A DNA stretch of 64,000 nucleotides from Litorihabitans aurantiacus (lineage in GTDB: Bacteria > Actinomycetota > Actinomycetes > Actinomycetales > Beutenbergiaceae): positions 1-64,000 of the forward strand of contig NZ_BSUM01000001.1 of assembly GCF_030161595.1 (NCBI RefSeq), given 5' to 3'. Both the position numbers and the translations under genes were made by a program. How positions within the stretch are numbered: the stretch's first letter is position 1; every line of letters starts with the position of its first letter. The notes beneath the pieces are model-generated. The model was not told the origin of the DNA. It was given only the letters and a program-made list of their open reading frames with translations, and searched no databases. Of the stretch, positions 20,077 through 28,860 are shown one piece after another.

Positions 20077-23000
20077 GCGCGGCGGTGGCGACGCGAGCCG
20101 TCCGGCGCGCGCGGCGGGCGCGTCTCGCCGTCGCCCCAATCGCGGCGCTCGCGGTGGGGGCGACGCTCGCGCTCGTCCCGACCGGGGCGGCGACGGCGGA
20201 GCCGGCGCCCGAGAACCCGTCGGCGCTGGTGAACACCTTCATCGGCAGCCGCGGGGAGGGCAACACCTTCCCGGGCGCGACCGCCCCGTTCGGGATGACG
20301 CAGGTCAGCCCGACGACGGCGTGGTTCTCCGGCTACGCCTACGACGACCCGACGATCTACGGCTTCAGCACGCAGAACCTCTCGGGCGCGGGCTGCTGGG
20401 AGCAGGGCGGCGTGCTGCCGATCCAGCCGACCACCGGGTCGGTCGGCCCCGGCGCGACGTTCGACACCGGGGACGCCGCGACCTTCGACTACCGCAGCTA
20501 CGGCTCGGGCTACACGCACGAGGGCGAGGTCGGCGAGGCCGGGTACTACCGGACGATGCTGACCTCGTTCGGCGGGATCGACGTCGAGACCACCGCCACG
20601 ACGCGCGTCGGGCTGCAGCGCTACACGTTCCCGGCCACCCCCGAGGCGAACCTCTTCCTCAACGTCGGGCAGGCCAACGGCGTCGCCGGCCGCGCCGACG
20701 CGCAGATGAAGATCCGGTCGTCCTCCATCGAGATCGGTGACGACGGCGTGATCACGGGCGAGGCGGAGGCGCAGGGCTTCTGCTCCGGCCAGGGCTACAC
20801 CTACACGCAGTACTTCGCGCTGCGCGTGGACGGCGACGTCACCGGCTCCGGCACGTGGGACGCCCGGGGCGCACAGGCCGGCCGCCCCGCCGTCGCGAAC
20901 GACGCGCAGGGTCTGGCGGGCGCCTGGCTCACGCTCGACACGACGACCGACCGCACGGTCCAGGTCTCGACGGCGATCTCCTACACCTCGGTCGAGGGGG
21001 CGCGGCGCAACCTCGCGGCCGAGGGTGAGACCGCCGACGGCGCGCTGGTGCCGTTCGACGAGGTCCGCGAGCGGACGCAGGCCGACTGGGACGCGGAGCT
21101 GAGCCGCATCCGGGTGCACGGCGGCTCCGACGACGACCGGACCGTCTTCTACACGGCGCTCTACCACGCGCTCACGCAGCCCTCGATCGGCACGGACGTC
21201 GACGGCCGTTACGTCGGCCTCGACGGTCGCGAGCACGTGGCCGACGGCTGGGAGTACTACCAGTACTTCTCGCTGTGGGACACCTACCGCACGCAGAACC
21301 AGCTGCTCGCGGCGTTCTGGCCCGAGCGGGCGCGCGACCTCGGGCGATCGGTCCTGGCGATCGACGCCCAGGCGGGCTGGCTGCCCCGCTGGTCCTACGC
21401 CAGCTACGAGACCAACACCATGACGGGTGACCCGGCCGGGCCCTACCTCGCGGACCTGTGGCGCTACGGCGCGATCGACGCCGAGGGCGACCCGGGCGCC
21501 GTCGTGCTCCCCGCCGCCGAGACGCTGGCCGGTGAGGACGTGGCGCTCGACGCCGCCACCGCCTACGCGGCGATGGTGAGGAACGCGACCGAGCTGCCGC
21601 CGGCGGACTCGCAGTTCGCGGGCCGCTCGGGCAACGCGAGCTTCATCGCCGACGGGTTCATCCGGCACGAGCCGGGCGTGGCCAAGAAGGGGATGTCGGA
21701 CGACCGGCAGCGCGCCGGGTCGGCCACCCTCGAGTACGCGGTGGGCGAGTGCGCCGTCGCCGTCGTGGCCGACGACCTCGGGATCGAGGCGGACGCGCGC
21801 CGGCACGCCGACCGGGCCGGGAACTGGCGGAACGTCTGGGACCCGAGCGTCACGCACGGGGGCTTCACCGGCTTCCCGCGCGCCCGGGTCTCGCCGACGC
21901 AGTGGAGCCCGTCCGCCCCGGAGGCCTCGGGCTCGGACTCCAACGGCTTCGAGGAGGGCACGCCGTGGCAGTACCAGTTCTCCACGATGCAGGACCCCGA
22001 GGGGTTCGCGGCGCAGGTCGGCGGGCGTGAGCAGGCGCTGGAGCGCCTCGACACGTTCTTCGAGACGCCCGGGATCCTCGACGGCAGCGACGGCTGGCTC
22101 ACGCACGCGCGCTCGAGCTGGGTGACCGGGGCGCTGGACTACTCCGGCTCGAAGTACAACCCCAACAACGAGCCCGACCTGCACGCGCCGCTGTACTACT
22201 CCTACCTCGGCGAGCCCGCGAAGGCCTCCGCCGTGGTGCGCACCGCGCAGCGCCTGTTCACCAACGGCCCGGCCGGGGTCACGGGCAACGACGACCTCGG
22301 CACGATGTCGGCCTGGTACGTGCTGACGTCGCTCGGCCTCTACCCGGGGCTGCCCGGCACGGGCGAGCTGCTCGTGACGAGCCCGCGGTTCGAGCGCATC
22401 GAGATCACGCTGCCGGACGCCCCCGACCTCGTGATCGTGGCCGACGGCGCCTCGGGGGACGAGCTGCAGATGGTCGACGGCGTCTCGCTGGGGGGCGACG
22501 CCGTCACGCGCAGCCACCTGACCATCGAGGAGGTGCTCGCCGGCGGTGAGGTGCGCGTCGACCTCACGTCGGAGACCACCTCGCCGTGGGGCACGGGACC
22601 GGGCGACGCGCCCGTGTCTCGCTGCTCGACCGTGGCGCAGCTGCGGGCCGCCGAGGGCCGGGTCGTGGGCGTCGAGGGGCTGACCGGGGCGGTCGGCACC
22701 CTGACCGGTGCGGAGGCGGCCGTGCCGGCCGATGCCACGGCGCGGCTGGACTGGGAGGACGGGACGAGCACCGCCGTCGCGATCGGCGACGGTCTCGCGC
22801 GTCCGCTCGAGGTCACGACGCCGGTCCTCGCCGGGCCGGGGGAGCGGCGCGGCGAGCTCGTGGTGACGCGTGCCGACGGCGGTGAGATCGCTCGCACACC
22901 GTTCGCGTACACGGTCTCGCTGGTCTCGCCGTTCAGCGACGTGGCCACCGGTGACCAGTTCGCGAGCGACATCATCTGGGCGCACGACCGGGGCATCACG

Positions 23001-23525
23001 CGCGGGTGGGCGGAGTCGGACGGCACGGCGACCTACCGGCCGCTCGCCCCGATCGCGCGCGACGTGATGGCCGCGTTCCTCTTCCGCCTCGCGGACGAGA
23101 GCGACTACGTGGAGCCCGCGGTGTCGCCGTTCGTCGACGTCGCCACGACCGACCAGTTCTACCGGGAGATCGCGTGGCTCGCCGAGCGCGGGATCTCGAC
23201 CGGGTGGGAGCGGGCCGACGGCGCGCGCGAGTTCCGGCCGCTCGAGCCGATCGCCCGCGACGCGATGGCGGCGTTCCTGTACCGGCTCGCCGGCTCGAGC
23301 GGGGACGACGGGGACGGCGGGGGCGACGCCGCAGGGGTCTCGCCGTTCGTCGACGTCGCGGTCACGGACCGGTTCGCCACCGAGATGATCTGGCTGCACG
23401 ACACCGGCATCGCGACCGGCTGGGAGGGCAACGACGGCACCCGGCGGTACGAGCCGCTGCGCCCGATCGCCCGCGACGCGATGGCCGCGTTCCTGCACCG
23501 TTTCGACGAGCGGGAGCGTGACTGA
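20073..23525 (+). CDS. Secreted GH92 alpha-mannosidase with three SLH domains
   Basis: Second GH92 exo-alpha-mannosidase, 1,150 residues and unbroken. Arg-rich signal peptide to about residue 45, then VNTFIGSRGEGNTFPGAT, LWDTYRTQNQLL, TPWQYQF, YNPNNEPDLHAPLYYSY and GNDDLGTMSAWYVL blocks. Three SLH repeats occupy ~951-1150, with a short Gly/Asp linker between the second and third. It is a distant paralogue of the upstream enzyme: same architecture, different specificity pocket sequences, as expected for enzymes acting on different mannose linkages. GTG 20073 overlaps the upstream stop, so expression is coupled to the LacI-controlled promoter. Confidence 0.92.
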   Translation: MSAAVATRAVRRARRARLAVAPIAALAVGATLALVPTGAATAEPAPENPSALVNTFIGSRGEGNTFPGATAPFGMTQVSPTTAWFSGYAYDDPTIYGFSTQNLSGAGCWEQGGVLPIQPTTGSVGPGATFDTGDAATFDYRSYGSGYTHEGEVGEAGYYRTMLTSFGGIDVETTATTRVGLQRYTFPATPEANLFLNVGQANGVAGRADAQMKIRSSSIEIGDDGVITGEAEAQGFCSGQGYTYTQYFALRVDGDVTGSGTWDARGAQAGRPAVANDAQGLAGAWLTLDTTTDRTVQVSTAISYTSVEGARRNLAAEGETADGALVPFDEVRERTQADWDAELSRIRVHGGSDDDRTVFYTALYHALTQPSIGTDVDGRYVGLDGREHVADGWEYYQYFSLWDTYRTQNQLLAAFWPERARDLGRSVLAIDAQAGWLPRWSYASYETNTMTGDPAGPYLADLWRYGAIDAEGDPGAVVLPAAETLAGEDVALDAATAYAAMVRNATELPPADSQFAGRSGNASFIADGFIRHEPGVAKKGMSDDRQRAGSATLEYAVGECAVAVVADDLGIEADARRHADRAGNWRNVWDPSVTHGGFTGFPRARVSPTQWSPSAPEASGSDSNGFEEGTPWQYQFSTMQDPEGFAAQVGGREQALERLDTFFETPGILDGSDGWLTHARSSWVTGALDYSGSKYNPNNEPDLHAPLYYSYLGEPAKASAVVRTAQRLFTNGPAGVTGNDDLGTMSAWYVLTSLGLYPGLPGTGELLVTSPRFERIEITLPDAPDLVIVADGASGDELQMVDGVSLGGDAVTRSHLTIEEVLAGGEVRVDLTSETTSPWGTGPGDAPVSRCSTVAQLRAAEGRVVGVEGLTGAVGTLTGAEAAVPADATARLDWEDGTSTAVAIGDGLARPLEVTTPVLAGPGERRGELVVTRADGGEIARTPFAYTVSLVSPFSDVATGDQFASDIIWAHDRGITRGWAESDGTATYRPLAPIARDVMAAFLFRLADESDYVEPAVSPFVDVATTDQFYREIAWLAERGISTGWERADGAREFRPLEPIARDAMAAFLYRLAGSSGDDGDGGGDAAGVSPFVDVAVTDRFATEMIWLHDTGIATGWEGNDGTRRYEPLRPIARDAMAAFLHRFDERERD

Positions 23526-23555
23526 CCCGTCGTAGGTTTTGTCGGACTGTCGACC

Positions 23556-23561
23556 TAGTGT
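23556..23561 (+). promoter_or_regulatory. Candidate -10 of the sugar ABC operon
   Basis: TAGTGT lies 83 bp before the lipoprotein start. Initiation ~7 nt later would fall at the first base of the 15-bp hairpin at 23568-23600. No -35 recognised. Confidence 0.35.
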
Positions 23562-23567
23562 GGCGCT

Positions 23568-23600
23568 CGGAGCGGGGTCCCGGATCGGGACCCCGCTCCG
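23568..23600 (+). terminator. Perfect 15-bp hairpin between mannosidases and ABC operon
   Basis: CGGAGCGGGGTCCCG, loop GAT, then its exact reverse complement. There is no T-tract, so it could be a GC-type terminator of the GH92 transcript or a 5' stem protecting the ABC-operon mRNA. See findings. Confidence 0.55.
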
Positions 23601-23643
23601 ACGGCGCCGCCCGCCCCGGTGCCGCTCGACGATCGGAGCCACC

Positions 23644-24948
23644 GTGTCCCTCACCATCCCCTCGCGCCGCGGGTTCCTCCTCGGGCTCGGCGCCGTCGCC
23701 GTCCCGGTGGTCCTGGCCGGCTGCGGGTTCACGCAGCAGTCCTCGCCGTCGGGCCGCACCGACACCCTGACCTTCACCACCTGGGGCACCGACGCCGAGC
23801 TCGCCGGCTTCCGCGCCGCGATCGCGGCGTTCGAGGAGGCCAACCCGGGCTCGACCGTCGAGCTCAACGCCGTCCCGTACGAGCAGATGTTCACCAACAT
23901 CGACGCCCAGCTGCAGGCCGGGAACCCGCCGGACATCTTCCGCGTGCCGTACTACACGTTCGGCGCGTACGCCGGCCGCGGTCAGCTGCTCGACCTGTCC
24001 CCGCACCTCACCTCCGGCCGCCAGGACGCGTTCACGCCCCAGGCGTGGGCGGCGGTCCAGAACGGGGAGGGCACCTACGGTCTGCCGCACCACACCGACA
24101 CCTCCGCGATCCTCGTCAACCGCGACCTCATGACCGCCGCCGGCGTCACCGAGATCCCGGAGCGGATCGAGGACGCGTGGACGTGGGAGGAGCTGGCGGC
24201 CATCGGCGACCGCCTGAAGGCGGGGCTGCCCGCCGGCACGAGCCCGTGGGCCTACAACTGGCAGGGCAACGGCGTCACGCGCTGGCTCAGCCTGCTGTTC
24301 CAGGCCGACGGCGCGTTCCTCGACGCCGACCAGGTCACGCCGCTGATCGACTCCGACGCCGGCCGCGCCGCCGTCGAGTTCTCCTCCTCGTTCTTCTCCT
24401 CGGGCTACGTGCCCGCCAACAACACGATCGCCTCCTCCAGCTACGCGAGCGAGTCGTGGTTCTCGCAGTCGGTCGCGATGGTCTGGTCGGGGGCGTTCCA
24501 GCTGCCCGACGCGCAGGACACCGCCTCGTTCGACTGGACCGCCACCTACGCGCCCCGCGGCGTGCGCGGCGGCGGCGACTTCGGCGGCAACGCGCTCGTG
24601 GCGACGGCGGACACCGCCCAGCCCGAGCTCGCCGCGGCGTTCCTCGAGTTCGTCACCGACGCCGACCCGATGCGCGACTTCTGCCGCGCCGCGTCGCTGC
24701 TGCCCACGCGGGGCGATCTCCTCAACGACGATCTCGAGTTCGACGTGCGCAGTGAACTCGCCCCGATCTTCGCGGCGCAGGCCGGGGTCGTGCAGGCGCA
24801 GGACGTGGCGCAGGTCGCGAGCCCGTCGATGTCGGCCATCATCCCGGTGCTCAAGGAGCAGCTCGACCTCGCCTTCGCCGGGTCGCAGGACGCGGCGACG
24901 ACGGTGGCGAACCTCAGCAGCGGGATCGCGGCCGCCACCGGTGCCTGA
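23644..24948 (+). CDS. ABC sugar-binding lipoprotein
   Basis: Extracellular solute-binding protein of 434 residues for a carbohydrate ABC importer. The N-terminus has SRRGFLLGLG then the lipobox VLAGC (Cys ~23), so it is lipid-anchored. The mature part shows LTFTTWGTDAELAGF, FEEANPGSTVEL and NPPDIFRVPYY, normal for family-1 sugar-binding proteins. GTG 23644 has GGAG 6 nt upstream. It lies behind two mannosidases and before two permeases, so released mannose or manno-oligosaccharides are the likely ligand (inference). Confidence 0.9.
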   Translation: MSLTIPSRRGFLLGLGAVAVPVVLAGCGFTQQSSPSGRTDTLTFTTWGTDAELAGFRAAIAAFEEANPGSTVELNAVPYEQMFTNIDAQLQAGNPPDIFRVPYYTFGAYAGRGQLLDLSPHLTSGRQDAFTPQAWAAVQNGEGTYGLPHHTDTSAILVNRDLMTAAGVTEIPERIEDAWTWEELAAIGDRLKAGLPAGTSPWAYNWQGNGVTRWLSLLFQADGAFLDADQVTPLIDSDAGRAAVEFSSSFFSSGYVPANNTIASSSYASESWFSQSVAMVWSGAFQLPDAQDTASFDWTATYAPRGVRGGGDFGGNALVATADTAQPELAAAFLEFVTDADPMRDFCRAASLLPTRGDLLNDDLEFDVRSELAPIFAAQAGVVQAQDVAQVASPSMSAIIPVLKEQLDLAFAGSQDAATTVANLSSGIAAATGA

Positions 24949-25894
24949 GGCGACCGCGACGGGCGTGCCGACCACCGCCGTCGCGTCCGCACCGGCGCCG
25001 GTGCGATCCCGCGCCCGGCGCCCCGGCGCCCGTGCCGAGGCGCTCGCGGCCTACGGCTTCCTGACGCCGAGCTACGTGCTGCTCGGCATCTTCGTGCTGC
25101 TCCCGCTCGCCGGTGCGCTGCTCGTCAGCCTGCAGCGGACCGACGGGTTCGGCACGGGGGAGTTCGTCGGCCTCGCGAACTACTCGCGGCTGCTGGGGGA
25201 CGCGCTGTTCTGGCGCTCGCTCGGCAACACCGTGCTGTTCACCGCGATCGTCACCCCGGCCTCGATGCTGCTGGGTCTGCTGATCGCGGTGCTGCTCAAC
25301 ACGGCGCTGCCCGCACGGGGGATCTTCCGCTCGCTCATCATCCTGCCGATGGCGGTCTCGGGAGTGGCGACCGGCCTCATCGGGGTCCTCGTGTTCGACC
25401 AGAACTCCGGCATCCTCAACCGCCTGCTCGGCACGGTCGGGATCGACCCGATCACGTGGCAGTCCGACGCCGTGCCCGCCTTCGTGACGATCGTGGTGGC
25501 CACCGTGTGGTGGCGCACGGGGTTCACCATGCTCATCTACCTCGCGGGGCTGCAGGGCATCGGGCCCGACCTTTACGAGGCCGCGCGCCTCGACGGCGCG
25601 AACGCGGTGCAGCGGTTCCGCAACGTGACCGTTCCCCTGCTGGGGCCCACCACGTTCTTCCTCGGCGTCCTCAACGTCATCTACTCCTTCCAGGTGTTCG
25701 ACATCGTGTTCGTCCTCACCGGTGGCGGGCCGGCCGGGGCGACGTCGGTCCTGGTGACCTACGCCTACGAGACCGGGTTCGTCACGCGCGACCAGGGCTA
25801 CGCCGCGGCGATCGGCTTCGTGCTGCTGCTGTTCGCGATGATGTTCGCCGCCGCGCAGTGGCGCGCGAGCCGGACCCGGGAGGTGACCGAGTGA
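24941..25894 (+). CDS. Sugar ABC transporter permease (MalF-type)
   Basis: Inner-membrane permease, 317 residues with six transmembrane segments. The EAA coupling loop YEAARLDGANAVQRFRNVTVP (about residue 210) is intact. A basic N-terminal tail of ~35 residues precedes TM1 (AAYGFLTPSYVLLGIFVLLP). GTG 24941 overlaps the end of the binding-protein gene by 8 bp. The following permease begins 4 bp before its stop. Confidence 0.92.
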   Translation: MPEATATGVPTTAVASAPAPVRSRARRPGARAEALAAYGFLTPSYVLLGIFVLLPLAGALLVSLQRTDGFGTGEFVGLANYSRLLGDALFWRSLGNTVLFTAIVTPASMLLGLLIAVLLNTALPARGIFRSLIILPMAVSGVATGLIGVLVFDQNSGILNRLLGTVGIDPITWQSDAVPAFVTIVVATVWWRTGFTMLIYLAGLQGIGPDLYEAARLDGANAVQRFRNVTVPLLGPTTFFLGVLNVIYSFQVFDIVFVLTGGGPAGATSVLVTYAYETGFVTRDQGYAAAIGFVLLLFAMMFAAAQWRASRTREVTE

Positions 25895-26711
25895 ACGCCC
25901 GGCGCGGGATCGTGTGGCGGACGGTGGTGATCGCCGTCGTCGGACTCGTGACGATCTCCCCGCTGTACTGGATGCTGGCGGTCGCGTTCTCCACGCGGGC
26001 GGAGCTGCTGGGGGCGGGGCGCTGCGGCTGTGGCCGCGCGAGGTGACGCTGGAGAACTTCGAGCGCGTCTTCTCCTCGTTCCCGGTGGCGACCTGGTTCA
26101 GCAACTCCGTCGCGATCTCGCTCGTGGTGATGGTGCTGTCGGTCAGCACGAGCCTGCTCGCCGGGTATGCGTTCTCGCACCTGCGCTTCCGCGGGTCGAC
26201 GGCGCTGTTCTTCGTCGCGCTCGCCACGATCGTGCTCCCGGTGCAGGTGATCATGGTCGGCCTGTTCCGGATCATCACCGAGACGAACCTCTACGGCACG
26301 TACTGGGCCGTGATCCTGCCGACGACGGCGAACGCGTTCGGCCTGTTCCTGGCCCGCCAGTTCCTCCAGGGCATCCCGCGCGAGCTGATCGAGGCGGCGC
26401 GGCTCGACGGCGCGGGTCACCTCACGACGTTCGTGCGGATCGTGCTGCCGCTCGCCCGGCCGCTGATCGCGGTGCTCGCGTTCATGAGCCTGCTGTCCTC
26501 GTGGAACGACTTCGCCTGGCCGCTGATCGCGCTGCGCGAGAACCGGCTGTTCACCCTGCCGATCGGACTGCTCTACCTGCAGGGGCAGGCGAACAGCGAC
26601 TACGGCGCCACGATGGCGTTCGCGCTGGTCAACATCGTCCCGATCGCGCTGGTCTTCCTGCTGTTCCAGCGCTACTTCATCGCGGGGTTCGCGCGCAGCG
26701 GCATCCGCTGA
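25891..26711 (+). CDS. Sugar ABC transporter permease (MalG-type, frameshifted)
   Basis: Second permease, 273 residues after correction. TM1 (VVIAVVGLVTISPLYWMLAVAF) is in the starting frame; the frame breaks at GGGGG 26010-26014, where one missing G continues as GGGALRLWPREVTLENFERV. The EAA loop IEAARLDGAGHLTTFVRIVLP is intact. GTG 25891 overlaps the upstream stop (GTGA). No ATP-binding protein follows, so the importer must borrow a shared MsmK/MsiK-type ATPase coded elsewhere, a common arrangement in actinobacteria. Confidence 0.85.
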
Positions 26712-26730
26712 GGATGGTTCGGCGGGCGCC

Positions 26731-27237
26731 TCAGCGGCCCTGGCGGTCGTGCTTGACCCGACGGCGCAGCTGACCGATCCGCAGCGCACCGACCACGAGG
26801 ACCACGAGACCCACGCCGATCCCGGCGATCAGGCAGACGACGGCGAGCGGCGCCGTCCCGGTCGCGCCCAGGAAGTTGACCTCGACCATCTCGGTGTTCT
26901 GCAGCAGAAAGATCACCAGGGCGATCAGCACGAGCACGCCGACGATGAGGCCCACCCAGACCGAGGCGGTCCGGGTGTGCAGGGCGTCGTCGGTGCGCTT
27001 GCCGGCCGCGGGGCGTCCGTCCCGGCCGCCCTTGCCGGTCGGCTTGGCCGAAGTCTTGTCGCTGCCGGCTCCCGGGGCGGTCGTGCCCGCGCCCGTGCGG
27101 GGCGAGGACGTCGTACCCGACGGCGTGGTGCCCGGGGTCCCGGTCGATCGCGGCGACGGTTCGACGTCGGGTGCCGCGACCGTGGGCGGGAGCGGCGTGC
27201 GGTCGGGCTGCGGCTGCGGGCTGGTGGGGGTCGTCAT
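26731..27237 (-). CDS. LapA/DUF1049-like membrane protein
   Basis: Protein of 168 residues. A Pro/Ser/Thr-rich, then Lys/Gly-rich cytoplasmic N-terminus (1-85) is followed by two helices (VWVGLIVGVLVLIALVIFLLQN and the LAVVCLIAGIGVGLVVLVVG region) joined by the family motif NTEMVEVNFLG. The C-terminus is basic (RRRVKHDRQGR). The family is tied to lipopolysaccharide assembly in Gram-negatives; its role in actinobacteria is unknown. TAGGTT ends 7 nt before ATG 27237. Convergent with the permease gene. Confidence 0.85.
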   Translation of the reverse strand: MTTPTSPQPQPDRTPLPPTVAAPDVEPSPRSTGTPGTTPSGTTSSPRTGAGTTAPGAGSDKTSAKPTGKGGRDGRPAAGKRTDDALHTRTASVWVGLIVGVLVLIALVIFLLQNTEMVEVNFLGATGTAPLAVVCLIAGIGVGLVVLVVGALRIGQLRRRVKHDRQGR

Positions 27238-27244
27238 ACCGGCG

Positions 27245-27250
27245 AACCTA
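27245..27250 (-). promoter_or_regulatory. -10 element of leaderless LapA-like gene
   Basis: TAGGTT ends 7 nt before ATG 27237; no Shine-Dalgarno. Confidence 0.6.
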
Positions 27251-27293
27251 CGCCTGCCCGCGACCGCCGTACAGGTTCCTGCTCGCGGGCGCG

Positions 27294-28271
27294 TCAGCCC
27301 GCCAGCGCGCGGACCTTCTCCAGGAGTGGCCCGGCCGCCTCGTCCAGGAAGCGCTGCTGGGCGACGTCGCCGATCTGGACGAGCGCGACGTCGGTGAAAC
27401 CCGCCTCGAGGAACGGGACCACGCTCGCCGCGAGCTCGTCGAGGTCCGGTCCGCACGCGATGCTGTGCGCGACGTCCTCGGGTCGCACGAACTGGGTCGC
27501 CCCCGCGAAGCCCGCCGGCGTCGGCAGGTCGGCGTTCACGCTCCAGCCGCCCGCGAACCAGCGGAACTGCTCGTGCGCGCGCTCGATCGCGACGTCGCGG
27601 TCGGGGTCCCAGCTGATCGGCACCTGGCCGATCTTGCGGGAGGCGCCGCCGGGGTGGCGCGCGTCCCAGTCGGCGACGAGCTCGGCGTCGGGCTCGACGG
27701 CCACGAGGTGGTCGCCCAGGGGCGCGAAGCGCTCCACGGACTGCTCGCCCGAGACCGCCAGGGCGATCGGGACACCGCCGTCGGGCACGTCCCAGACCCG
27801 GGCCGAGTCGACGCGGAAGTGGTCGCCCTCCCAGGTCACGAGCTCGCCGGTGTGCAGCTCGCGGATGATCGTCACGGCCTCCTCGAGCATGTCCTGGCGC
27901 TCGTGCACCGAGGGCCACCCGTCGCCGACCACGTGCTCGTTCAGGCTCTCGCCCGAACCGAGACCGAGGGTGAAGCGGCCCTCGCTCAGCAGCTGCAGGG
28001 TCGCGGCCTTCTGCGCCACGACGGCGGGGTGGTACCGGATCGTCGGGCACGTCACGTACGTCATGAGCTCGACGCGCTCGGTCGCCTGCGCGACGGCGCC
28101 GAGCACCGTCCACGCGTAGGGCGCGTGGCCCTGGCTCGTGAGCCAGGGGGAGTAGTGGTCGCTGGAGACCTCGAAGTCGAAGCCGATCCGCTCGGCGGCG
28201 GTGGCGTAGCGGACCAGGTCGAGCGGACCGCTCTGCTCGGTCATGAGGGTGTAGCCGAATCGTGCGGACAT
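27294..28271 (-). CDS. LLM-class F420-dependent oxidoreductase (TIGR03557/G6PDH-like)
   Basis: Luciferase-like TIM-barrel flavoenzyme, 325 residues, predicted to use coenzyme F420. The opening RFGYTLMTEQ, SSDHYSPWLTSQGHAP, MTYVTCPTIRYHPAVVAQ and GRFTLGLGSGESLNEHV are the standard F420-glucose-6-phosphate-dehydrogenase-like family blocks. Substrate cannot be deduced. AGGAG 6 nt before ATG 28271 fixes the start; longer upstream frame is noncoding in composition. Divergent from the SRPBCC gene. Confidence 0.9.
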   Translation of the reverse strand: MSARFGYTLMTEQSGPLDLVRYATAAERIGFDFEVSSDHYSPWLTSQGHAPYAWTVLGAVAQATERVELMTYVTCPTIRYHPAVVAQKAATLQLLSEGRFTLGLGSGESLNEHVVGDGWPSVHERQDMLEEAVTIIRELHTGELVTWEGDHFRVDSARVWDVPDGGVPIALAVSGEQSVERFAPLGDHLVAVEPDAELVADWDARHPGGASRKIGQVPISWDPDRDVAIERAHEQFRWFAGGWSVNADLPTPAGFAGATQFVRPEDVAHSIACGPDLDELAASVVPFLEAGFTDVALVQIGDVAQQRFLDEAAGPLLEKVRALAG

Positions 28272-28386
28272 CGTCGTCTCCTGACGTCGTGGTGCCGGCT
28301 GGCCTGATTCTCCACCCTCCGGCGGGGCGGCGGGGATGTCCAGGACGGCGATGGTCAGGAGCGCGTGGGCGGGGAGAGACTGGGGC

Positions 28387-28782
28387 ATGCGCAGCATCCA
28401 CGTCAGCAGGGTCGTCGCCGCCTCGGCCGAGGAGGTCTACGCGGTCGCGTCCGATCCGGACCGCCTCCCGGCATGGGCGTCGGGCCTGGCGAGCGCCGAC
28501 GTCGTGCGCGAGGGCGACCTTCTGCATGTGGCCTCCCCGATGGGAAAGGTCACGGTGCGCTTCGTTTCACGCAACGACCTGGGGGTGCTCGACCACGACG
28601 TGACGCTGCCGGACGGCACGGTCGTCACGAACCCGATGCGGGTCGTGGCGCACCCCGACGGCGCCGAGGTCCTGTTCACGGTGCGCCAGCTCGCGATGTC
28701 CGACGCCGAGCTCGAGCGGGACGCGGGAGTCGTCGCGGCGGACCTCGAGCGGCTCGCCGCGCTCGTGGAGCGGCGCGCCTGA
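28387..28782 (+). CDS. SRPBCC (START/Bet v1-like) family protein
   Basis: Small ligand-binding-fold protein, 131 residues. The start IHVSRVVAASAEEVYAVASDPDRLPAWASGL is typical of polyketide-cyclase/SRPBCC proteins, followed by alternating strands and a long C-terminal helix (AELERDAGVVAADLERLAALVERR). Ligand unknown. GGGAGAGACTGGGGC precedes ATG 28387. It ends at a strong bidirectional terminator shared with the adhesin gene. Confidence 0.85.
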   Translation: MRSIHVSRVVAASAEEVYAVASDPDRLPAWASGLASADVVREGDLLHVASPMGKVTVRFVSRNDLGVLDHDVTLPDGTVVTNPMRVVAHPDGAEVLFTVRQLAMSDAELERDAGVVAADLERLAALVERRA

Positions 28783-28807
28783 GCGACGCCCCACCGGAGC
28801 GCGACGG

Positions 28808-28846
28808 CGAGAGGCCCCGCCGGCTAGCTGCCGGCGGGGCCTCTCG
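28808..28846. terminator. Bidirectional hairpin terminator
   Basis: Perfect 17-bp GC-rich stem (CGAGAGGCCCCGCCGGC) around a TAGCT loop, between convergent SRPBCC and adhesin genes. Confidence 0.85.
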
Positions 28847-28860
28847 CGTGCGGGTGGTGC

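Noticed and set aside
19926-23936. Very long open frame on the minus strand across the second GH92 gene
   Set aside because: Arg/Gly/Val-rich composition and no domain. It is the antisense shadow of a GC-rich gene whose plus-strand frame carries clear GH92 and SLH motifs.
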